NCBI GenBank assembly: GCA_023458035.1
Contig: JAEXAX010000011.1
Span: 1 to 9,273, forward strand
Direction: 5' to 3'
Origin: Bacillota bacterium
Lineage (GTDB): Bacteria; Bacillota; Clostridia; Lachnospirales; Lachnospiraceae
DNA: 9,273 bases
Position numbers and translations under genes: made by a program. Positions 1 through 8,423 of the stretch are shown piece after piece (the first letter of the stretch is position 1; each line of letters opens with the position of its first letter). The notes below the pieces were generated by a model. The model was not told where the DNA came from. It worked only from the letters and a program-made list of their open reading frames with translations, and searched no databases.

Positions 1-40
1 AAATATATGTGGATAATACTGTATGGACGGAGGCGTTGGC

Positions 41-250
41 GTGCTAAGAAAGAAATCTTTAAAAAAACCTATGAAGCATTTCAATATTGCTGAATTTAAC
101 AGAGGACAATCATCAAAAATATTGAGAGAACTTGTATCAGATGATGATGTTGGTTTTATAAATAAAAATGGTAAACCAATGGCAATAGTTATTTCTAACG
201 ATAGATTTGAAAGACTGTTAAAAAATGGAATTGATATTAATGAATATTAG
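41..250 (+). CDS. Small Phd/YefM-like antitoxin-fold protein heading the hsd operon
   Basis: This gene encodes 69 residues from a GTG at 41, chosen because a GGAGG (29-33) sits 7 bases upstream; an ATG at 71 and an ATG at 23 (ahead of that site) are alternatives. The motif FNRGQSSKILREL followed by a short strand pattern (GFINKNGKPMAIVISNDRFERLL) matches the DNA-binding core of Phd/YefM antitoxins, whose members typically read 'FNRG.A.KIF...KNN.P..VILS...YE.L'. The protein ends soon after this core, leaving little room for a toxin-neutralising tail, and no toxin gene follows. The stop is 16 bases before hsdM, so the two are almost certainly co-transcribed. I infer a DNA-binding autoregulator of the restriction operon rather than a working antitoxin. 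The upstream DNA is outside the window, so a toxin gene on that side cannot be excluded. Family assignment is by pattern recognition only. Confidence 0.6.
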   Translation: MLRKKSLKKPMKHFNIAEFNRGQSSKILRELVSDDDVGFINKNGKPMAIVISNDRFERLLKNGIDINEY

Positions 251-251
251 T

Positions 252-257
252 GGAGGA
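252..257 (+). promoter_or_regulatory. Ribosome-binding site of hsdM
   Basis: GGAGGA lies 9 bases before the ATG at 267. It decides the hsdM start: the upstream in-frame ATGs at 225 and 240 fall inside the preceding gene and lack such a site, and HsdM homologues begin with a sequence like MDKQQLASTIWESA. Confidence 0.75.
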
Positions 258-266
258 AATGAGTAT

Positions 267-1841
267 ATGGATAAACAGCAATTAGCATCTACCATTTGGG
301 AATCTGCCAATCAGATGCGTTCAAAAATAGAAGCAAGTGAATATAAAGATTTTATTTTAGGCTTTATTTTTTATAAGTACCTATCTGACAAAGAACTAAG
401 ATTCTTTAATAATGATGGATTATCGAAAGAAGATATAAAAAAAGTAAATGAAGATGATGAAGAATATGCAGAACATGTAAGAAAAAATTTAGGGTATTTT
501 ATTGCCTATGAAAATTTATATTCTACGTGGTTAAGCAAAGGTGCAGATTTTGAAATTGCAAATGTGAGAGATGCACTCTCTGCTTTTGACAGGAATATAG
601 ATAAAACATATAAAAAAGTATTTGAGAATATATTCAAGACTTTAAGTGGAGGACTTTCTAAATTAGGAGAAAATGCTGCGAAGCAGACTAAATCGGCAAG
701 ATCATTATTGAATTTAATAAAAAGAATTCCGATGGATGGAAGTCAAGATTATGATGTATTAGGATTTGTGTACGAATATTTAATTTCTATGTTTGCTGCC
801 AATGCAGGAAAAAAAGCAGGTGAATTTTATACACCACATGAAGTGTCAGTGTTGATGTCTGAAATAATTGCACAGGAGTTAAAAGATAAAGATAAAATCC
901 AAATTTATGATCCTACATCAGGAAGTGGTTCCCTATTAATAAATATTGGAAAAGCTATGGGGCGTTATTTAGATAGCGATAATAAAATAGAATATTACGC
1001 ACAAGAGTTAAAAGAAAATACATTCAACCTAACTCGTATGAATTTGGTAATGAGAGATATTAAACCTGCTAATATAAATGTTAGAAATGGAGATACTTTA
1101 GAAGATGATTGGCCATTTTTTGAAGATGATAGAAAAGACAGTACTTACAAATTAGTTAAGGTAGATGCAGTTGTTTCAAATCCCCCATATTCACAGAAAT
1201 GGTCACCAAAAAATAAAGAAAATGATCCACGATATAAAGCATATGGATTGGCACCTAGAGGAAAGGCAGACTTCGCCTTCTTACTTCATGACTTATACCA
1301 TTTGAAACCAGATGGCGTTATGACTATTGTTTTACCTCATGGTGTGTTGTTCAGAGGGAATGTGGAAGGCGAAATAAGAAAGAATTTAATAGAAAAAAAT
1401 AAGATTGATACAATTATTGGTTTACCGTCAAATATATTTTTTGGGACGGGCATTCCAACAATTATTATGGTATTGAAGCATAATAAGGTAAACAATGATG
1501 TATTAATTATTGATGCATCCAAAGGATTTGAAAAATCAGGAAAAAGTAATAAACTAAGAGACTCAGACATTAGAAAAATTACAGATACAATAAAGAAGAG
1601 GGAAAGCATAGAAAAATATTCTAGAATAGTATCGATAGATGAGATAAGGAAAAATGAATATAATCTTAACATTCCTCGTTATGTTGATTCATCTGAATCA
1701 GCAGAAAAGTATGATTTATATGCAACTATGTTTGGTGGCATTCCAAATTCCGAACTTGGGGAATTAAATAGTTATTGGGATGAACTGAAAGGGTTAAAAG
1801 ATGAAATTTTAGTTCAAATGATGGAGAATATTTTAATTTAA
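267..1841 (+). CDS. hsdM: Type I restriction-modification methyltransferase subunit HsdM, N-terminal part (frameshifted)
   Basis: This is the adenine-N6 DNA methyltransferase of a type I system, which with HsdS methylates the recognition site and with HsdR forms the restriction complex. Reading from the ATG at 267 gives 524 residues. The N-terminal helical HsdM_N domain covers roughly residues 1-140 (MDKQQLASTIWESA onward). The methyltransferase domain follows: FYTPHEV, the AdoMet-binding motif DPTSGSGSLL at 215-224 and the catalytic NPPY at 305-308. The conserved NLNIPRYVD comes near the end of the domain. After GLKDEI the frame reads into unrelated residues and stops at 1841. Inserting one T at the TTTT run 1807-1810 restores a natural continuation into the open frame that ends at 3031, for a full protein of about 921 residues. 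The fragment alone is about the length of ordinary HsdM proteins (around 500-530) and has every catalytic motif, so it could still be active. It sits between the Phd-like gene and hsdS. Confidence 0.92.
   Translation: MDKQQLASTIWESANQMRSKIEASEYKDFILGFIFYKYLSDKELRFFNNDGLSKEDIKKVNEDDEEYAEHVRKNLGYFIAYENLYSTWLSKGADFEIANVRDALSAFDRNIDKTYKKVFENIFKTLSGGLSKLGENAAKQTKSARSLLNLIKRIPMDGSQDYDVLGFVYEYLISMFAANAGKKAGEFYTPHEVSVLMSEIIAQELKDKDKIQIYDPTSGSGSLLINIGKAMGRYLDSDNKIEYYAQELKENTFNLTRMNLVMRDIKPANINVRNGDTLEDDWPFFEDDRKDSTYKLVKVDAVVSNPPYSQKWSPKNKENDPRYKAYGLAPRGKADFAFLLHDLYHLKPDGVMTIVLPHGVLFRGNVEGEIRKNLIEKNKIDTIIGLPSNIFFGTGIPTIIMVLKHNKVNNDVLIIDASKGFEKSGKSNKLRDSDIRKITDTIKKRESIEKYSRIVSIDEIRKNEYNLNIPRYVDSSESAEKYDLYATMFGGIPNSELGELNSYWDELKGLKDEILVQMMENILI
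1807..1810 (+). other. hsdM: Frameshift site in hsdM (one T apparently missing)
   Basis: The frame carrying the methyltransferase domain reads gaa-att-tta-gtt and reaches TAA at 1839-1841. The frame that ends at 3031 is open from 1805 on. Adding one T to the four-T run gives E-I-F-S-S-N-D-G-E-Y-F and then a smooth continuation through 1933 into the C-terminal extension. The 92 bases between 1842 and 1933 are therefore lost hsdM coding sequence, not an intergenic gap. The cause could be a real mutation, a phase-variable state or a sequencing error. The run is short for slip-strand variation, and A-ATT-TTA is not a standard -1 ribosomal slippery site. Confidence 0.85.
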
Positions 1842-3031
1842 ATGTTGAAAATCTATCTCAAATAATTCAAACGCATGAATCATCAAAAAAATACATTAAA
1901 AACTATAGAGATGCTTTTAGTGGGTTTAAGGAAATGCTAAAAGAAGATTTGATTGATGGAATTTTTGATGTGGAAATTGCAGAGGAAAGAGAAAAAATAA
2001 TAGAAGATATTTTCAAAAGATTGGATAGAGTAAAACTAATAGATAAGTATAAGGCTTATCAGATTTTTGCTGATATTTGGAACGGTACTGAAGCTGATCT
2101 TGAAATGATTCTTGATGAGGGATATGAAGTTATCAATTTAGTTGATCCAAATATGGTAATCCAAAAGAAAAAAGAAGACGATGAGGAGGTTCCTGAAGTT
2201 CAAGAGGGATGGAGAGGCAGGATACTACCTTTTGAATTAGTTCAGGAAAATTTATTAAAAGATGAGGTTGAAGAAATTAATTCAATTGAAAACAGACTTA
2301 TCGAAATAGCATCTGAATATGGAGAAATACTAGATTCACTCGAAGAAGATGAAAAAAATGCGGATTATGTAAAAGATGATAATAGTTCTTTTGTAAACGC
2401 TGAAGTGAAGAAATATATGAAAGAAGCCTGTGATGAAATAGAAACTAAAGAAATCAAGATATTAAATGGATATCTTTTGTTATCTAAAAAAGCAGAAAAA
2501 GAAGAATATGTTAATTCTAATGATAGTATTGACTGGAATTTGATGGAAAAAGGGAAAAATGGAGGCTATACAAAAACTGAAATCAATAAAAGGATAGCTC
2601 AAATTCAATATACCTTTAAGTTTGAGGAAAACTCACTCGAAAGTAAACTTCAAAGAGTTGTGCATTTAATTGAAGAAGAGACTTCATTAAAGGTTGATTT
2701 AAAAAATAAGAAAGAAGAACTGCATCTAAAGACGAAAGATGTTATTGAAAATTTAGATGAAGAAACATCTTTAAAATTGCTTTATAAAAAATGGATATCT
2801 CCTCTTGTAACTAGTTTAGATGAATTGGGACAAAATGTTCTGGCTACGCTTGAAGAAAAAATAAGAGCTATGCATAAAAAGTATGCTAAAACTTTTGTAA
2901 AAATAGAAGAAGAACTAAATAGCACTCAAGAAGATTTTATTGCTATGTCAAATAAATTAACAGGTAGTCAAAAAGATTTATCTGGAATAAAGGAACTTCA
3001 AAAGTTACTGGAGGTACAAAATGAAAAATAA
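1811..3031 (+). pseudogene. hsdM: HsdM C-terminal extension, cut off by the frameshift
   Basis: This is the detached C-terminal part of HsdM, 406 codons from the frameshift to the stop at 3031. Its first in-frame ATG is at 1934, which would give 365 residues. It starts with SSNDGEYFNLNVENLSQII, continues with helical Glu/Lys-rich sequence and a pattern (FKEMLKEDLIDGIFDVEI, YKAYQIFADIWNG, RILPFELVQENLL) that I recognise from long HsdM proteins of about 900 residues, which carry such an extension after the methyltransferase domain. The last third is probably coiled coil. Independent translation looks poor: AAGGA at 1928-1932 leaves only one base before the ATG at 1934, and the upstream stop at 1841 is far away. 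The end overlaps the start of hsdS by 11 bases, which normally couples M and S translation. With the frame broken, that coupling may be lost and hsdS would rely on its own GGAGGT site. The extension's function is not known to me; assembly with S is a guess. Confidence 0.8.
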
Positions 3032-4238
3032 TAAAAATGTACCAGAAATGAGGTTTGAAGGTTTTACTGAATATTGGGAACAGCATAAGCTCGGCGATAT
3101 AGTTGGAATATACGATGGAGTACACCAAACACCCGAATATCAAGATAGTGGAATAATGTTTTTATCGGTAGAGAATATTTCAACTTTACAATCTTCAAAG
3201 TATATTTCAGAAGAAGATTTCAAACGAGATTATAAAGTGTATCCACAAAAAAATGATATTCTGATGACGAGAATTGGTGATGTTGGAACAACAAATGTAG
3301 TAGCAGATAATGGCTTAAAAGCATACTATGTAAGTCTTGCACTACTGAAATATAAGAACATAAATCCATTTTTTTTGAGTAATGCTATTCAATCAGATTA
3401 TGTGCAAAATGGCTTAGCTAATAGAACCTTAAAGACAGCGATTCCTATGAAAATCAATAAGGACGAAATTGGGAAAGTTGATGTAATGTTGCCTACATCA
3501 GCTGACGAGCAAGCACAAATCGGCGCCTATTTCCGCAACCTCGACAACCTTATCACTCTTCATCAGGATAAGTATGAAAAGTTACTCGATTTTAAAAAAT
3601 CTATGATGTATAAGTTATTCCCGAAAGAAGGGGAAACTACTCCTGAATTAAGATTTGATGGCTTTAATGGGGAATGGGAAAAAGTAAAACTGGGTACTGT
3701 GTTAAAACAACGAATAGAACCTCAAAAAATATCTGATGAAGCACCGTTATTGTCTTTTTCATATGCAGAAGGTGTTATAAATCCAGAAGATAAAAAAAGT
3801 AATAAGAGGGATTTTATAATGCTTGATAAATACAATAAAATTTTCTCGAGAATTGAAAAAAATGATATTATCTACAATCCTGCAAATGTTATACACGGTG
3901 CGATTCATAGAAATAAATTAGGTACTGGGGTAGTTTCACCAATTTATAAAATTTTCATATGTCAAGACGTTAATGCGAAGTATATTGGAGAGAGAGTAAG
4001 AACTCCCGATTTTATCAAGGAAATTAAAAAATATATTGAGGGATCAGTGACTAAGTTAAGAACGTTATCGGCAGATCAGTTTCTTGATATGATTATTGAA
4101 ATTCCTTCGTCACCTGAAGAACAAGAAAAGATAGGGGATTATTTTGTAAACTTAGACAAAATAATAGATCTTCAAGAACAAAAGATAAAAAAATTAAAAA
4201 ATATCAAGTCATCACTATTGGATAAAATGTTTGTATAG
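3021..4238 (+). CDS. hsdS: Type I restriction-modification specificity subunit HsdS
   Basis: This gene encodes the 405-residue DNA-recognition subunit, which sets the bipartite target sequence for both methylation and cleavage. It has the usual two-fold layout. Target-recognition domain 1 covers about residues 13-155, introduced by RFEGFTEYWEQHKLG. A central conserved helical spacer covers about 161-205 (DEQAQIGAYFRNLDNLITLH). Target-recognition domain 2 covers about 213-360, introduced by the matching RFDGFNGEWEKVKLG. A C-terminal repeat of the spacer ends the protein (EEQEKIGDYFVNLDKIIDL). Each half-site would be read by one domain, with the helices setting the spacing. The ATG at 3021 follows GGAGGT (3010-3015) at 5 bases and lies within the end of the HsdM frame. 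The gene looks intact. The stretch coding for the central spacer is clearly more GC-rich than its surroundings (30 of 60 bases at 3481-3540), a sign of recombination at the shared region. No second hsdS or recombinase is present in the window. Confidence 0.95.
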   Translation: MKNNKNVPEMRFEGFTEYWEQHKLGDIVGIYDGVHQTPEYQDSGIMFLSVENISTLQSSKYISEEDFKRDYKVYPQKNDILMTRIGDVGTTNVVADNGLKAYYVSLALLKYKNINPFFLSNAIQSDYVQNGLANRTLKTAIPMKINKDEIGKVDVMLPTSADEQAQIGAYFRNLDNLITLHQDKYEKLLDFKKSMMYKLFPKEGETTPELRFDGFNGEWEKVKLGTVLKQRIEPQKISDEAPLLSFSYAEGVINPEDKKSNKRDFIMLDKYNKIFSRIEKNDIIYNPANVIHGAIHRNKLGTGVVSPIYKIFICQDVNAKYIGERVRTPDFIKEIKKYIEGSVTKLRTLSADQFLDMIIEIPSSPEEQEKIGDYFVNLDKIIDLQEQKIKKLKNIKSSLLDKMFV

Positions 4239-4245
4239 GAGGTGA
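4237..4245 (+). promoter_or_regulatory. Ribosome-binding site of hsdR
   Basis: AGGAGGTGA is a near-perfect anti-16S match, 5 bases before the GTG at 4251. It overlaps the hsdS stop. It decides the start of hsdR: the in-frame GTG at 4242 lies inside this site and cannot use it. Confidence 0.85.
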
Positions 4246-4250
4246 GAAAA

Positions 4251-7200
4251 GTGTTATTTAAGACAGAAGTTGAATTTGAAAAAGCAGTTATTGAATGTTT
4301 AATAAAATATGGGTGGGAAGAAGAGGTAATTTACTATCCTACAGAAGATGAGCTCATACAAAACTGGGCTGAAATTTTATTTAAGAATAATCAGCAGATA
4401 GATAAGTTGAATGGTGTACCTTTAACCAGAACAGAAATGGATCAAATTTTAGAGCAGATTATTGCTCTTCAGAATCCTATGAAACTTAATGGTTTCATTA
4501 ATGGGAAGAGTGTTGCAATAAAAAGAGATAATCCGGCTGATGAGTTACACTTTGGCAAAGAGGTCAGCTTAAAAATTTACGATAGGCAGGAGATTGCCTT
4601 TGGCGAGAGCAGATATCAAATTGCTTGCCAACCCAAATTTAAAGCGAAATCTTCAATCTTAAATGATAGAAGAGGAGATTTAATGCTTCTTATTAACGGT
4701 ATGCCTGTTATACATTTGGAACTTAAACGAAGTGGAATAGAGGTTAGTCAGGCATATAATCAAATTGAAAAATATTCTCATGAGGGTATTTTTAAGGGAT
4801 TATTTTCATTAGTTCAAATATTTGTAGCTATGCAACCTGATGAAACAGTTTATTTTGCAAATCCTGGCGAAGGAAAATTCAACCAAGATTTTTATTTTCA
4901 TTGGGCAGATTTTAATAATGAACCAATAAATCATTGGTCAGATGTAATAGCTAACTTACTAAATATTCCTATGGCTCACCAGTTAATAGGCTTTTATACT
5001 GTTGCAGATAGTAGTGATGGTATATTAAAAGTTATGAGATCCTATCAATATTATGCTGCAAATGGTATAGCCGAGAAAGTAGCTAAAAATACTTGGTTTG
5101 ATGGAAAACAGTTAGGTGGTCATATATGGCACACAACAGGTTCTGGGAAAACAATGACTAGTTTTAAGTCAGCACAGCTTATTGCCTCTTCAAATGATGC
5201 CGATAAAGTTATCTTTCTTGTAGATAGGAAAGAATTAGCTACGCAATCTTTGAATGAATATAGAGCTTTCAAAAGTGATGATGAATCGGTGCAAGCTACA
5301 GAAAATACAAATGTATTAATTAGTAAGCTAAAAAGTAATGACTATGATAATACACTTATAGTTACATCAATTCAAAAATTATCAAATATTAGCGAAGACA
5401 CCAATGTATTAAAAGTAGATGATATTAAGTACATTGCTAAAAAGAGATTGGTCATTATTGTAGATGAGTGCCATAGATCTACATTTGGAGAGATGCTTAC
5501 AACAATAAAGAAAACTTTTAGAAATGCACTTATATTTGGATTTACTGGAACACCTATACAAGAAGTTAATATAAAGAAAGATAGTACAACGCCAACAATT
5601 TTTGGAGATGAAATTCATAGATACACTTTATCTGATGGTATTAGAGACGGAAATGTATTGGGATTTGATCCATATATGGTTAAAGTTTATTCTGATTCAG
5701 ATATAAGACAGAGGGTAGCTTTACATCAAGCGAAAGCGAATTCTATCAATGACGCTATGTCTGATGAAAAGAAAAAGAAAGTATTTACGAAATTCATGGA
5801 TTCTTCTAAGGTGGGTATGTGTGGAGAATTTATAAATAATAAGTGGGTCAAAGGTATAGAAGATTATGTTTCAAATGGACAATATGAAACTGAAGAATAC
5901 AGGCTACAGGTTATTAATGATATAAAGAGCAAATGGCTTTTATATAGTAACAACAATAAGTTTCATGCTATTTTTGCAACAGCCAGCATTCCCGAAGCAG
6001 TTGCCTATTATAGGCTTATGAAAATAGAAATGCCAGATTTTAATATTACAGCTATGTTTGATCCTAGTATTGACAATGAAGGACAAACATCTTTGGATAA
6101 AGAGGATGGTATTGTTGAAATGCTGGAAGATTACAATGCTAAATATGATGTGTCATTTGCGATTTCAACCTATGATAAATTTAGAAAAGATGTTAGTAGG
6201 AGACTTTCTCATAAAGAGCCATATGAAAATATCAATAGAAATGAGCAGATTGATATTTTAATTGTTGTAAATCAGATGTTGACGGGATTCGATTCTAAAA
6301 GAGTTAATGCCTTATATCTTGATAAAATGCTTCAGTTTGAAAATCTAATTCAAGCAATTTCACGAACTAATAGAATTTACAACAAAAAAGAAAAACCATT
6401 TGGAATTATAAAATGGTATAGAAGACCTAATACAATGGAGAAAAATCTAAAAGAAGCTGTTAAAGCCTATTCTGGAGATATACCACTAGGATTATTTGTT
6501 GATAAATTACCTGGTAATATTAGAAATATGAATAATAGCTTTGAGGATATGAGGTCTATATTCGAAAATGCAGGAATTGAAAATTTTGAAAAACTACCTG
6601 AAGAAAATAGTGTAAAGGCAAAATTTGCGAAGGAGTTTAATAAATTCTCAAAACATTTGGATGCTGCTTTAATTCAGGGATTTGAGTGGAGAATTAAGGA
6701 ATATCAAACCGAGGGTTCTACTATTGCAGTAATTTTTTCAGAAGAAGATTATTTGAAACTTTTAGCTAGATATATTGAATTGCCTAAGAGTGGTGGAGGT
6801 TCTGGCAAAGATGATGTGCCTTTTGATATTGACACTAGACTTATAGAACACGATAGTGAAAAAATTGATAAAGATTACATGAATTCCAGATTTGAAAAAT
6901 ATATAAAGTTATTAACTGAGGACGTTTCAAAAGAAGAAGTAGAAAAGTTAAGAAAAGAACTTCATAGTTCATTTTCAATGCTCTCACAGGATAAACAAAA
7001 ACTCGCAAGAATATTACTTTATGATATTCAATCTGGAAATATTAAGATGAATCCAAATAAAACTTTTAACGATTATATAAATGAGATGCTTAGCAAACTC
7101 GAAAATAATAAAATAAAAAGAGTTGTAAATAACTTAGGGTGTTCTGAAGAACTTTTAAGATATTTGTTTAAGAAAGAAGTTACTGAGAATACTATTTCTG

Positions 7201-8192
7201 AATATGGAACATTTGATGAGCTAAAAAAAAGTTGTGATAAAGAGAAATCAAAGAAATTCTTTGAGGAGTCATATGGAGAAAGTTATTCTAATAATCGTCT
7301 ATCTATGTATATAGATGGATATTTAAGGCATTTTCTTTTAAATAATGGGGACGATCAATTTATAGAACTAGATTATGAAGAAGCATTAAAAGAAAATTAT
7401 AAAAGTAAAGAATATAAGCAAATTGACGTTGTGCTAACTCAAGAAGACTTGAAAGATAAACAAATAGTTACTAATATAGCTACGGCTCAGTTAAATTCAT
7501 GGTATAAGGAAAGTGATGCTGTTGCATCTATTATAGAGAGTGATGCTTTTGCTTATGTAGAAAATCATTTATGTTTAAATACTGATGATTACGTTGAAAA
7601 GAAACCATCTGGTGTACTCTATTTAACGGATTATGCTAAAAATAATCAAGAAGAATGTTTCTTACAATTTATAACGGATGATAATGGAAATCTAAAATAT
7701 GTATCTTTACCATCAGCGTTAGCAAATAAAACATTTAATTATTACGATCATATATCCGAGGAACTGTTATCTCAGTATGGATTGGTAAATCAGATGTCTT
7801 CAGAAATGTTAAAGGCAATTCATAATCTTGAGTTTGGGGAAGCTTTTAAAAAATTGATGAGTAAAAATGTTTGTAACTATTCATTTAGACTTTTAGAGGA
7901 TACAACTGGACTAGATAAAGCAACTATTAGTAATATGAGGAAAGGTATCAATTTGACTAAACTTAATGTTATATCTGCTTGTCTTGGGATACACATACCT
8001 TCTAGAGTTAGTAAAAAAATGTTGCAGTTAGCAGAGATTACTTTAGATTTGGATTTACCTGGGAATAAAGGTGTTGAGAATAACATCTATGATATGTTGA
8101 TTCATCTTAAATGGGCAACAGATTATTCGGAGGTCTATGACGAGCTAGCTAATCAGCAACTTGAATATCTAATAAAAAAACCGAAAATGTAG
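4251..8192 (+). CDS. hsdR: Type I restriction endonuclease subunit HsdR with an extra C-terminal HTH-like module
   Basis: This is the ATP-dependent DNA translocase and nuclease of the type I complex: it cuts unmethylated DNA after pulling it past the M2S core. From GTG 4251 it has 1313 residues. The PD-(D/E)xK nuclease site is D143, E157 and K159 (RGDLMLL...HLELKRSG). The superfamily 2 helicase motors follow: Walker A TGSGKT 296-301, DECH 405-408, TGTP 432-435, MLTGFDS from 676, and QAISRTNR with arginines 705 and 708. A glycine-rich SGGGSG near 846 precedes VPFDIDTRL, typical of EcoR124-like HsdR. Common R subunits are about 1000-1050 residues and should end near residue 1050. Here roughly 1080-1313 adds ESDAFAYVENHLCLN, LYLTDYAKNNQEECFLQF and an XRE-like helix-turn-helix (TGLDKATISNMRKG, about 1205-1290). 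I recognise this tail from ImmA/IrrE-type mobile-element proteins. All catalytic motifs are intact; without HsdM and HsdS it should be inert. Confidence 0.95.
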   Translation: MLFKTEVEFEKAVIECLIKYGWEEEVIYYPTEDELIQNWAEILFKNNQQIDKLNGVPLTRTEMDQILEQIIALQNPMKLNGFINGKSVAIKRDNPADELHFGKEVSLKIYDRQEIAFGESRYQIACQPKFKAKSSILNDRRGDLMLLINGMPVIHLELKRSGIEVSQAYNQIEKYSHEGIFKGLFSLVQIFVAMQPDETVYFANPGEGKFNQDFYFHWADFNNEPINHWSDVIANLLNIPMAHQLIGFYTVADSSDGILKVMRSYQYYAANGIAEKVAKNTWFDGKQLGGHIWHTTGSGKTMTSFKSAQLIASSNDADKVIFLVDRKELATQSLNEYRAFKSDDESVQATENTNVLISKLKSNDYDNTLIVTSIQKLSNISEDTNVLKVDDIKYIAKKRLVIIVDECHRSTFGEMLTTIKKTFRNALIFGFTGTPIQEVNIKKDSTTPTIFGDEIHRYTLSDGIRDGNVLGFDPYMVKVYSDSDIRQRVALHQAKANSINDAMSDEKKKKVFTKFMDSSKVGMCGEFINNKWVKGIEDYVSNGQYETEEYRLQVINDIKSKWLLYSNNNKFHAIFATASIPEAVAYYRLMKIEMPDFNITAMFDPSIDNEGQTSLDKEDGIVEMLEDYNAKYDVSFAISTYDKFRKDVSRRLSHKEPYENINRNEQIDILIVVNQMLTGFDSKRVNALYLDKMLQFENLIQAISRTNRIYNKKEKPFGIIKWYRRPNTMEKNLKEAVKAYSGDIPLGLFVDKLPGNIRNMNNSFEDMRSIFENAGIENFEKLPEENSVKAKFAKEFNKFSKHLDAALIQGFEWRIKEYQTEGSTIAVIFSEEDYLKLLARYIELPKSGGGSGKDDVPFDIDTRLIEHDSEKIDKDYMNSRFEKYIKLLTEDVSKEEVEKLRKELHSSFSMLSQDKQKLARILLYDIQSGNIKMNPNKTFNDYINEMLSKLENNKIKRVVNNLGCSEELLRYLFKKEVTENTISEYGTFDELKKSCDKEKSKKFFEESYGESYSNNRLSMYIDGYLRHFLLNNGDDQFIELDYEEALKENYKSKEYKQIDVVLTQEDLKDKQIVTNIATAQLNSWYKESDAVASIIESDAFAYVENHLCLNTDDYVEKKPSGVLYLTDYAKNNQEECFLQFITDDNGNLKYVSLPSALANKTFNYYDHISEELLSQYGLVNQMSSEMLKAIHNLEFGEAFKKLMSKNVCNYSFRLLEDTTGLDKATISNMRKGINLTKLNVISACLGIHIPSRVSKKMLQLAEITLDLDLPGNKGVENNIYDMLIHLKWATDYSEVYDELANQQLEYLIKKPKM

Positions 8193-8230
8193 ATAAGAAA
8201 TGAGGCTGTTTAAAAAGTCTTAAAAAATGT

Positions 8231-8278
8231 AAAAGCATAAAAACAAGAGTGTTAAAACCTTGATTTTATGCTTTTTTT
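8231..8278 (+). terminator. Rho-independent terminator of the hsd operon
   Basis: The arms at 8231-8247 and 8259-8275 pair over 17 positions with a single A/A mismatch (8243/8263). The loop is 11 bases and the T-run covers 8272-8278. It begins 38 bases after the hsdR stop and should end the operon transcript. An A-run at 8222-8227 makes weak termination from the other strand possible. Confidence 0.88.
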
Positions 8279-8375
8279 ATTTTGTTTAAGTTATGTTTTT
8301 TTGACAAAAAGCGAATCTTATCAAATCCCATTTTATTGAAAAAATGATGAAAATAAAAATTTTAGTAATTTTTTT

Positions 8376-8394
8376 GTTGAAGTATATTCAACGG
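8376..8394. repeat. Palindromic operator-like site, copy 1
   Basis: GTTGAA-gtata-TTCAAC followed by GG is a perfect 6+6 inverted repeat with a 5-base spacer. The same arms, spacing and trailing GG recur at 8463-8481. An identical palindrome with a variable centre fits a dimeric DNA-binding protein. The short stem could also form in RNA, but the conserved arms with a changed centre favour a protein site. Confidence 0.5.
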
Positions 8395-8423
8395 TAATAG
8401 TGTAAAAATACTAAATTTTAGAT

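Noticed and set aside
1..22. Promoter for the hsd operon (GATAAT at 12-17)
   Set aside because: The -35 region would be outside the window and the implied transcript start almost touches the ribosome-binding site at 29, so it cannot be judged.
225..266. Earlier start of hsdM at 225
   Set aside because: It lies inside the Phd-like gene, adds residues unlike HsdM N-termini and has no ribosome-binding site, whereas 267 has GGAGGA at 9 bases.
1805..1811. Programmed -1 ribosomal frameshift joining the two hsdM frames
   Set aside because: A-ATT-TTA does not fit X-XXY-YYZ and the P-site tRNA would re-pair badly. I also noted no obvious downstream stimulatory structure. A one-base deletion or a sequencing error is simpler.
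3021..4238. Phase-variable hsdS inversion system
   Set aside because: Only one hsdS is present, with no inverted partial copy or site-specific recombinase in the window.
4242..4250. Earlier GTG start of hsdR at 4242
   Set aside because: This GTG is part of the AGGAGGTGA ribosome-binding site itself; the GTG at 4251 has correct spacing from it.
8202..8220. Insertion-sequence end (GAGGCTGTTTAAAAAGTC)
   Set aside because: It resembles the ends of some Bacillota insertion sequences, but I found no convincing inverted partner, target duplication or transposase. The agacttttt at 8452-8460 matches only over about nine bases and belongs to a terminator.
8301..8329. Promoter with TTGACA at 8301
   Set aside because: No acceptable -10 box lies 16-18 bases downstream (AATCCC at 17).
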